Origin: Saccharina japonica
Taxonomy: Eukaryota > Sar > Phaeophyceae > Laminariales > Laminariaceae
NCBI GenBank assembly: GCA_008828725.1
Contig: MEHQ01000481.1
Span: 581,458 to 645,457, forward strand
Reading direction: 5' to 3'
Length of the DNA stretch: 64,000 bases
Position numbers and translations under genes: made by a program. A model generated the notes under the pieces. It was not told the origin of the DNA. It searched no databases and saw only the letters and a list, made by a program, of their open reading frames with translations. Below, piece after piece: positions 29,601 to 39,139 of this stretch; the stretch's first letter is position 1; every line of letters begins with the position of its first letter.

Positions 29601-32600
29601 CTAATACAGATGGGATTACAATTATAATACAGATGGGATTGCATTTATCTGATACAAAAGGGATTGTAACGATACTGGGCATTTTGGACAGGATCGAGCC
29701 TGACTTGACTTACGCTCCAACTCCGATGCGGACTGCTGCCCTTCTGTACAGTAAATACAAGATGCGCACACTGTCCATAGCGCCCCCGCCCATGGCTTAA
29801 TGCCCTAGTAGCTTCCCCCCGGCGATTAAACGCCAACCAAGAAGTGGCAACCACTGCGCACAATGCTGGCTGGCTGGCTAGATGGCTCACCTTTATTTCG
29901 GCCTCGTTTGTTTCCGGACCCATGGCGAGCTTAGCAGCCGCCTTTGCCACGGTTCGACAGGCAAGCGCCAAAGGCACAACATCGTTGTCCCGTAGTACCC
30001 CCCCGCCGCTCTCGATGTCTCCTTGCGCCATCCTCAGCATTGTCCAGCGCAGGTGAACAGCGGTGCGCTTCGCCTGGGGCACGAGCACAAGACAACAGCA
30101 CGCCGGGAACGGGAGAGGTCGAGCCGAAGCAACCAATAACGCCTACCTGGTGTAAAATACCACCCTGCGGTCGAAGCTTACACATACTAGTGTAAGTATA
30201 ATAGGACCGTTAACACCTCAGATGAGGGAATACATATTTTATACTACGTATACAATGCACCAGGTGGGTAACTAAAGACCCTCTTCAAAAAACGACACTC
30301 GCATGTATGTACTCGCAAACCATATGACCGGCGGCCAACAAATATATGAGAGACTTAAAGAGGGTAACTGCCACGCCCTTTTCACGGGGAATCTACTGGC
30401 ACACAAGGTGGCGCGTGCACCAAACACCAGAAAGCTTCGCACAACAAAAACGGCAGGAATGATTCCCTCTCGCGCCAAACAAATGAGCCACTGTGCCAGA
30501 AGTGTTTTGTGACCAAAATGTAAGCCCCTGTGACGGCGACTTGTTTTCCCTGCAGCGCGGTCGCCCGGGGAACGCTATTAATAACATCAGCACGCGTGAC
30601 AAAGGGCGACAGCAGGAATGCAGAAGTCAGCCTTGCCTGCGGTGGGGTGAGGCCCAGCAGCTGTAGGCAGTGGCGTGCCGCCTCCCATAACATACGGGCT
30701 TTCGATGGGTTGCCGCCTCGCGGAGGAGTCCGAAAAGAAATTTTGGCCTGCGGACATGGCGTCGAAACAGAAGAACAAGGAACCACGCATTATAAAAGGA
30801 CGAATACTTGATGCGTAAAGTCTTGCATGCCGAGGTAAAGCAAGCGGAAGATTAAGATCAAGGGGGCACGTAAAAGGAAGGATGCGGTTGATGCGCAAGG
30901 TCTCGCATTCAGAGGTCTGGTAAACAGATGCAAAAGGAAGCACGCAACAGGAAGAAACAATTGATGCGTATCATAAAGTCTTGCATGCAGAGGTCAGGTA
31001 ACGTCGCTAGGTTGGCCGACCATGTGTTGCAGGAACTCTCAGAAACGGAAAATGATAGAGAGTTGTGTGCATTTCACTCAAAACAACCTGTTCTGCAACC
31101 AAAGAGACCGTGGACCACACTCTTTACCAGCATAAAACGTCGGGGCAAATCGCAGCTATATCGACGGCAGTCACGACACTTTCCACACATCCACCAGCTC
31201 ACGATCTATCTATGTAGACCATCTACAGATAGAACATGTAGATCATCTACAGATAGACCCTAACCTGCCGTTATGATCCGTATGCTGCAGATCCAATCCA
31301 GGAAACATTTGCTAGACCACATATATTGCACGTTTCCCGCTCGGCAGCACGAGCTAGATTTTACATCAGGGATCTACCTGCTCTGAAAAATGTAGATAAT
31401 GAAGGGGGGATGAGTAATCTGCCTGATATGGTATGTGGTAGTTTCTCTCGGGCCAACCACAGGGTCAACCACAGTCAAGTGACACTCGTGCTTTGAATGA
31501 AAGGCGGTGACTACTGACCTTTTTGGACAGGCCCGCCGGGACGTTAGACAACAGCGGACGAGAGTTCAGGTAGGGCAAGAGTCTCTCGTACAGGTGCTGC
31601 GGCCCATTGTCTGGGCGGGGGTGGACCAGCTGCCGGTACGCTAGCGTCCAGAACGACGAGTCTCGGACACGGTGGCCAGGCACGTCGGCCAGCAGCAGCG
31701 ACGCGACAGATCTCATCTGCAGATTTGTGTGTTCAAGACGGCGGTAGGATGCAGCTGAGTGTCAGATATCCCGCGTTAACGTATTCTCTGCATGACATTA
31801 TACCGACACCGAGATACTGAGATACATGGGCAGGCAAGGGGGAATTGGCCTCATGTCTACTGCACGAAGAAAAGTTGGGACCGAGTCGAGGGGTTCCAGG
31901 CGGGCCGGTGAACAACAGCGAGAAGAAGATTTTTACAAGGACAACATAGCGCTGACGACTACGGCAGGAGAGGGCGTTAGCAGATCTACCCAATACTATT
32001 CGAGGTACTACACAACACGTCCACGCCATACCCTCGAGGAGGGGAAACCTCGCAAGAGCTCGATACACATGAGCAACCAGGGCAGCATGGCGATCTTCTA
32101 CCGTCGCCCACAGTGGGCGTGGACGACTTGCAGGTTCACTCTGGCTGGGGCGTGAATCTGTATGTCTACAACTCCTGCTCCTGGCAATGCAATGGCGCCA
32201 GTACATCCCGTACCTGTAAACTAAGGACGAGCCGCCTCGCCAGGCGTCGAGTTATGCGTCAAAATTATTCCTAGGTTTAGACAAAGCAAGACCGGCCGCA
32301 TTGTGTAGGTATCTCCGGCTTGCAGAAGACATGTCGATTGTGTGCTAAAAACGAGCATCAGGCATCCACCAACCCTAACCCTATACTGGTATGTGAGAGA
32401 AGGCGATCAAGAGTCAACCACCTTAAAGCGGGAAGTGAGGCTGGCAAATTAAGCGTGTAACTGCAGCAGTGCTTGAAGCAGCAAACCGGCTCCATCGGCA
32501 GGAGGTACGGCCCTTACAGCGAACACTCTCTGCTTACCTTCCCCTTGACAGGATCAGCCTCTTGGGCGTGGTACTCCGACCCCTCTCCGCAAGGGTTGAT

Positions 32601-35600
32601 CACCGACAAGGAGAAAATTTCGGCCGCCTGCCTCATCACGACGAAAATCACCGTGTGGCCTGTACCATCTGGCCGAATCCAGCCACAGGGTGCCATCGCT
32701 AGGTCTCCCACTCCAAGCCCCCGGACCTTTTGCACCCAGGCATTGAGGAACTGGAGGGGAGGAAGGGCAAACGGAAGGAAGCCGAGGTATTCGATGCGGG
32801 TATTCTACGAGTCCTACATATCATAGGAAGACAGGCATATACCCTAGTATGGCTCAAGCGCTTACGGTGAGTTCCTGACGATACCTACCAAAAAGGCGAT
32901 GGCAACACAAGGCACACTTTCAGACAAACCCATAACTGAACCACACCAGAAGGGGTGAGAGAACAAGCGTGGATAGCGCAATTTATACGTCTATCGCCAC
33001 AACACAAACAGTGTCACATGACAAATTTAGCGTTTATCAAACATAGGTCGTTAAATTGCGAATCCACTACAGGGGGCGCAGTAAAAGACAACCTCACGGC
33101 GAGCAGCACTTACCATGAGGAACGCGTTGTTGTCTGCTTGGCCCGGGCGGAACTTGCTGCACGTCTCCCCGCATTCGTCCAGGGCACGGTGCAGCTGGCG
33201 TTGAATGGGGCTTTGCGTCACCTGCCAGGTACAGCACGAGTATTAACAGTACGAAAAATTGTCTGAATGCAGATGGTTGACGCATGAAAGAGTCGAGTGT
33301 GGACAACCAACCATTTTGAGGAAGCCGAGCCCAGTCGTCACCCCTACGAGTAGTGTGCTGTGATAACTTGCGAGCAATTAAACAGCAGTAGCAGCAAGCG
33401 TCGCCACCTTCTTCGAGGCGGACTCCCACAAAAACGGCAAAAACGGACGAGACGCCACCATATCGATTGACGGAATTCGGCACCAAAGCAGCGTCAAAGC
33501 ACTCTCCGCCCTACAGGTATCAGGTACCTGGTACTATTTAAGAATGCAACATATGAGTGATCTCGTCAAGCCACGAAACCACAATACCAAGAAAATAACA
33601 GAAATTGATGCCGTAGAGCTGCATGCGCTCAATCGGCATTTATTTTTTGTCGCCAGAGCACAGAACATGGACACAAACAAGCAGCAGGCGCCCGCGCCCT
33701 GCGAAACCCAAATGACATGGACACGAGTACAACACAAACTCGCCTTGCATAACTCTCCGAAAGCTTTGGACACGAACGCCGCACTAGCTGTCAAGGCCGG
33801 CATATCGGGCCTCTCGCTTTCCCTCCTGCGCATGTAGGCGTCCGCCATGATGTCTGCAAATGCCCACGTTTGCCACGTGCGCTTGGGGGCAGTGCTGCAG
33901 CACAGGAAAGGACGCAACCCAGACGAATAACGCAGAGCGAGCGGCAGGCGACGCGATGAGCACCGGCATCGATGGGCGGAAGGGATACATACACGCTGCC
34001 TATTATTGCAGCATCACACGCTTGTTTTGTTTTGTTTTCGTACCCAGTACGTTGTCATTTCATTCACTCGTACCTCGACTAATTTGCGGGTATTCTGGTG
34101 TTTTCAGTCTGTCTGTGAGCACATAGTTTGTACTTCTCCTGGATTAATAATCAGGGCGGAAACTGGGTGCACCGATGTCGATGGGTAGAAAAAACGGTAA
34201 AATGTGAAGGCAACATACACACACGAGGGCAATAACCATATGTGCGAAACAACAAAAACCCGCAAGGTACAACGACCTGACCAACACCAAACCTTCCCAC
34301 CCCCCCCCCCCCGGAATCCATCAAAAACACCAGACCTGACCGCACCCCCCCAACCCATTTAAAACCCGCGCTCACCCTGCCACACCGACTCCAACCACGG
34401 AAGAAGACGCTCTTCGCAGAACATTCCTCGCGCCGGCGACAAGCCTGTTCCCCGCCGGAGCCTGCGAGGGGGGCGCCGCAAGCAGCAACCCTTGCCCGCT
34501 CGCAGTGCCGTCGCCAAAGCTTACAGCGTGCGCCGCTGAAGCCGCCGAGACCGGAACTGGCGGAGGTACCGCCGCCGCCAACACCGATGCTGATGCTGCC
34601 GGGACCCGCGATGGCACGGACGACGTGGGGATCGGGGGCGGTACCACTACCGGCGCGGTCACGGCTGTAGTCCTCACCGAAACCGGCCTTGGAGGGGGTG
34701 GGACCATGTCCGGCGCAGACCGCGCCGGAGGGGTCCCCGCCCCACGGGGCGACGAGATGGAGGAAGACGGGGCGGCGGAAGCGGCGGAAGCGGCTGCCAT
34801 GGTCGCGCGCCTCCTCGGCGACGAGACCCCGGTGTTGCGGGTGGACTTGACGCGCGTCGCAGCGCCGGCCGCCGAAGCAGCCGCGGCGGCTACCGCTGCG
34901 GAAACCACTGGAGCGGGCACGGTGTTGGCGGCGGCGACGGGTGCGACGAAGACGGCCTCACGCTGCACGTAGTTGCTGGGAAACCTGCCGGAGGGAACGA
35001 GACACGGGGGTGAGTGGGTTTACAGTCTGCGTAGAATGGATGGATGGGGGGAACTGGGGTACTGCTTGCAGCCCACATGTTTAGCGCTACCGTGTCTGCT
35101 GCGGCAGCAAAGGTACCCATATCTCGCAGTACAGGGAAGCGCACCGCGGGGGATGGGCGCGCTAACGTCATAAGGAGGTGTCGACAAGGAAATGAGGCAC
35201 AACATCATCGTCACAACACCGGGCAACAAATAGAAAAAAACGGACACATCGACTTTCAGCTCCGACCACCAGATGGGAAAACGCGGTGTCCTGAAACAAT
35301 ATAAGTACTCACAGGCCAGTCTTGCCGTCGATAGTTCCCTTCCACCAATCCCCGTTCTTGTCCAGCACGCGGATCATACCACCCGCCCGGAATCCAATCT
35401 CGTCCGTGTCCTAGTTGGTTGGGGGGGGGGGCGCAAGGGAACCGACCGCGCAGTGGCATCAGCAACGCGAAGTACATACAACACCATGAGAAAGGGTGTC
35501 GTCGCGTATACGATGCCCCGATCGCAGTGCGCGGACGGCGCCGCGCGTATTCAGCCAGCGAAACAAACTCTAAAGTACGTTTGTGATACGTCATAGAGCA

Positions 35601-38600
35601 AACCCTAGTCGATCCAGAAGCGGGACACCTTTCCCGCGATTTTTTCCAGAAAACAGATCGAGAAAAAACTATCGCGCGAGTTTGATCTGGAGGTTGTCCT
35701 GCGCTCTTACATTTCGGTTCGCCTCGCGGCAGTTCCCACTCGAGGCCCAGCAGTAGTACGGCAGAGGCTAAACAGGCTCTAAAACTACTACGTACGAGAT
35801 ACATTAGTAGACAAAAGGTACACAAGTGCGCACCTGTGCGACGTAGTCAAATAGAGCCTTCGCCATCTCGATCCTCTCCCCGCCCCTTCCTGCTCCACCC
35901 CCAGGCCCGCCGTGTCCAACTGCCGGAGGCAGCGCGCTGGTAGGCGCGGCGGGGGCGCCTCTCCCGTTGCCAACACCGGCACCAGCACCAGCACCGGCAC
36001 CAGCGCCAGCACCGGCACCAGCACCTGTACCACCCGAAAACGGTTTCTGCCAGAAATTGTCCGGTCTCGCGGCGTTAGAGGCGGTCGCTGGAGCCCTCGA
36101 GGACGGCAAACCCTGGACTGTGGCTGGTGTTGAGACGGGTCGGGTGGACATCGCCGGTCTGGCGCGGTTCGATATCGCCACGTAATTCACGGGGAACCAT
36201 CCGGTCTGAGACGCATGACAAAACAACCAGTCCGGAACACGCGCGGCGCGTACGTAGTCAGCGAGGTATATGAGGTGTTCTAGCGTTCCAGTTTTCAGGA
36301 CGAGGTTTTCCATTCGGCGGAGGCCGTTTTGACTCCCACCATGTTGAGGAGAAATAGGCACATGTACGAATGACGTAAATAACCTGCCGTGTTCTGCCGT
36401 TGGCGTCAATCTTTTGGCTGCGATATTGTAGTCACGGAACAGCAACAGAGGTGCGGTCGAGAACGGTATATATCCTCGCCCGTGCATGCAGTGCCCTCCC
36501 ACAAAAGGGTGGACAATTCTAGGACCTTATATCATCATGTCCACGTGTACGTTCGTAACGAAAAAGGCGGCGTGTTCTGCCGCCCCACTTTACTCGACAT
36601 ATGCCTCTGTCGTTTACATGCTATTCAGTACTTCGTACACCGTAGGTCAAGCACCAAACAGTAGCGCTTTCGCTTTCACTGCTGTGCGACCCAACATTCC
36701 TAAGTATAGCTTAGGCATTTAGATATTAGATGTGTTAGGTATACCGCTGGGGCGTAGGGTGTGCGTTTGGCTGTGCACAATTGCTGACGAGATTAAAGTG
36801 GCTTTTTCGTCGATCGGCAGCAAACACGTCACGGCTAGCGAAACATTGATAACACTGCTGTTGTAGTCGAACAAAACGACCAAAGGAAGGGCGGCGGGAG
36901 GACACGGTCTGCAGATAGTGTCGAACTCAAGACAAACATACGCCAACCATGAATCGTGAATATAACCTGGAGTCGACATGGTTTCGGTCCCATCGACAGG
37001 GGCCAGATGCTGTGACATAATTCGAGTCCTCCGACCGTACTCAAACACCCGAGAAGCTTCCTGTTGCTATATACGTGCGGCGGGTAAATGAGACGGCCAG
37101 CAAGAGCCGAGGGTCCGACTATTACCACTCAGTGCCATAGACTCGAAGCAGCAACACAGGTACGGTATTACTTACTGTAGTACCACTTGGAGTGAAAAAA
37201 GAGGCCTCGTCTCGCTTTTCCATTTCGGCCCTTCTTGCCGTCGTCTTGCGGAAGAAAAAGCCTAACCTTTGCCCGATGGCACCGATAATGCATTTTGCCA
37301 CAACATTCCCTCCGAATACCAACCCGCGTAGATTTATTTCACCGCCTATATACCGTTGGGAATTGTCTATTACAGTAGATAGCCTTAGCTGTGAGTGTAC
37401 GACACACGACACCGTACGTGCAGCAGCAATGCGGTTGGTAAACAAATCGTTCCACGACGTGTGGCGTCCACATTAAGCAAACGCACTCCTGTTTTTATAA
37501 TTTGCAGCTCGACGCTCTAACCAAGCGTTCTTGTACTCGATGTGCCCACAGGAAGGCGCTGAGTTAAGACCAGCCCAAAAAAAACGCGGAGAAATAGCCA
37601 GATCGACTCCTTCTTGCTCGAAACGCAGCTTGCATTTTCCGTTGCGTGATCGAAAATCGAAAAGGTTGAACTGTTTTCTTGCATTGCCTTGATGTGATCG
37701 GTTGCTTTTGGTCCCTTCTACTCTTATCGCCTGTCCCGACACTCTGACACACATTATATGCCGTTACCGTCACAAAGATTCGGCGTTAGAGAGAAGGAAG
37801 GGAGTCCCTGTCCCCGCGCCTCCCCTGTCCATATGTCCATGATGATGTGATGTTTAGTTGTACCGCTCGCCGATTTGCATCGAATTGCATACCGGTACCA
37901 TATGTACCACAGCAGGGCCGGCATACCAGGTACGAGGGAAATATAGAAATACATGTATGTATAGACTACTGGCGCCATATATACGTACGTGAGCGTTTCC
38001 CGCGGAGAATGATACATACTCGTATCATATACACCGGTTAATACGAAGTACATACCTGGCATATATTATACCGGTATGTAGGAGTAAAAATATTATTCTT
38101 ATCGGCTTTGGCGTTTGGCGGTACGTCGTAGTAATCTGTAATACAGCAGCAGCAGTAGCATTACCGGCGGTTGGGAGTTGGGAGTATATTCATAGGTACA
38201 GCAGTGCCTGGACTGTCGGCGCAAATCACTGAAAACAAATATTTGTATCATACCAACGGGAGATTTTTCTTCGCAGGAGGAATTTCGGCGCGTGTGCCCC
38301 CCTTGACAACCATGACACCATGAACAGCAGTCAACACAGCAGTGTCGTTCAGCAGCGAGCGCGTAGCAGATCGGACCCATTCCATACCAGACTGAGCTCC
38401 CAGCGTTCGAGGCGCCCCGCTCCCCTCCGCTCTCCGGTGTGCAATTACAACGTACCGCCGTGTTGCCGGTGCATTCATATTGCACCCATCAACCTCAGCA
38501 GCCGTGTACTCGTATACACTCTGTATGCAAACGTACGGCAGCGGTCTGGGTCCTGTAATACCGGGACTGCTGATTATACCTATGATATGTACCCCAGATG

Positions 38601-39105
38601 AACTTGGGTGCGTGGGAGGCTCTGAATACGCGTACCAGTGCACACTGCACACCTGCAGTTGGTGTTTATCGTACTGACTCTGCTGGCGAGTAACCTACAA
38701 CAGTCAGTCAGTATCTCTGCATGAGCACGGCACACGGGTGGGAACACGGACAAAATAGACCGCTACTGGCTCACCTTGCCACCGATATCCCCGAGGCCCC
38801 ATCCCTCTCCAGGAGGCATGCGCTTCAAGTTGATCACATCGCCTTGCCGGAAGCTCAGCTGCTCCTTGCCTGTGGGAGGATCGATCCAAGCGATTCCGTT
38901 ACGATATCTACTCGAGAGAGCTTCCTCAGACAGCAAAGGCGGACACCTATTGACAAGGTCTGGGGGAAATCTGCGCAGCCAGGCGCCATATAGAAGGCAG
39001 AAACTGTGAGAGGCATCCTAAATCAAAGGACAGTCTACCTCCGGAACTACTCGCCCGAGAAAGGGGTCGAGAGTGACAGGCAGTACGAGTAGAGGAGTAG
39101 CTGAG

Positions 39106-39139
<34 letters not shown>

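Noticed and set aside
34372-34374. TGA as the true end of a small double-SH3 protein
   Set aside because: It falls within a GG|GTGAGC donor, and phase 2 fits exon 6 exactly. Kept only as the alternative to test by RNA-seq.
34505-34972. 155-codon Ala/Thr/Gly-rich plus-strand frame
   Set aside because: Antisense shadow of the Ala/Pro-rich exon 5 of the SH3 gene.
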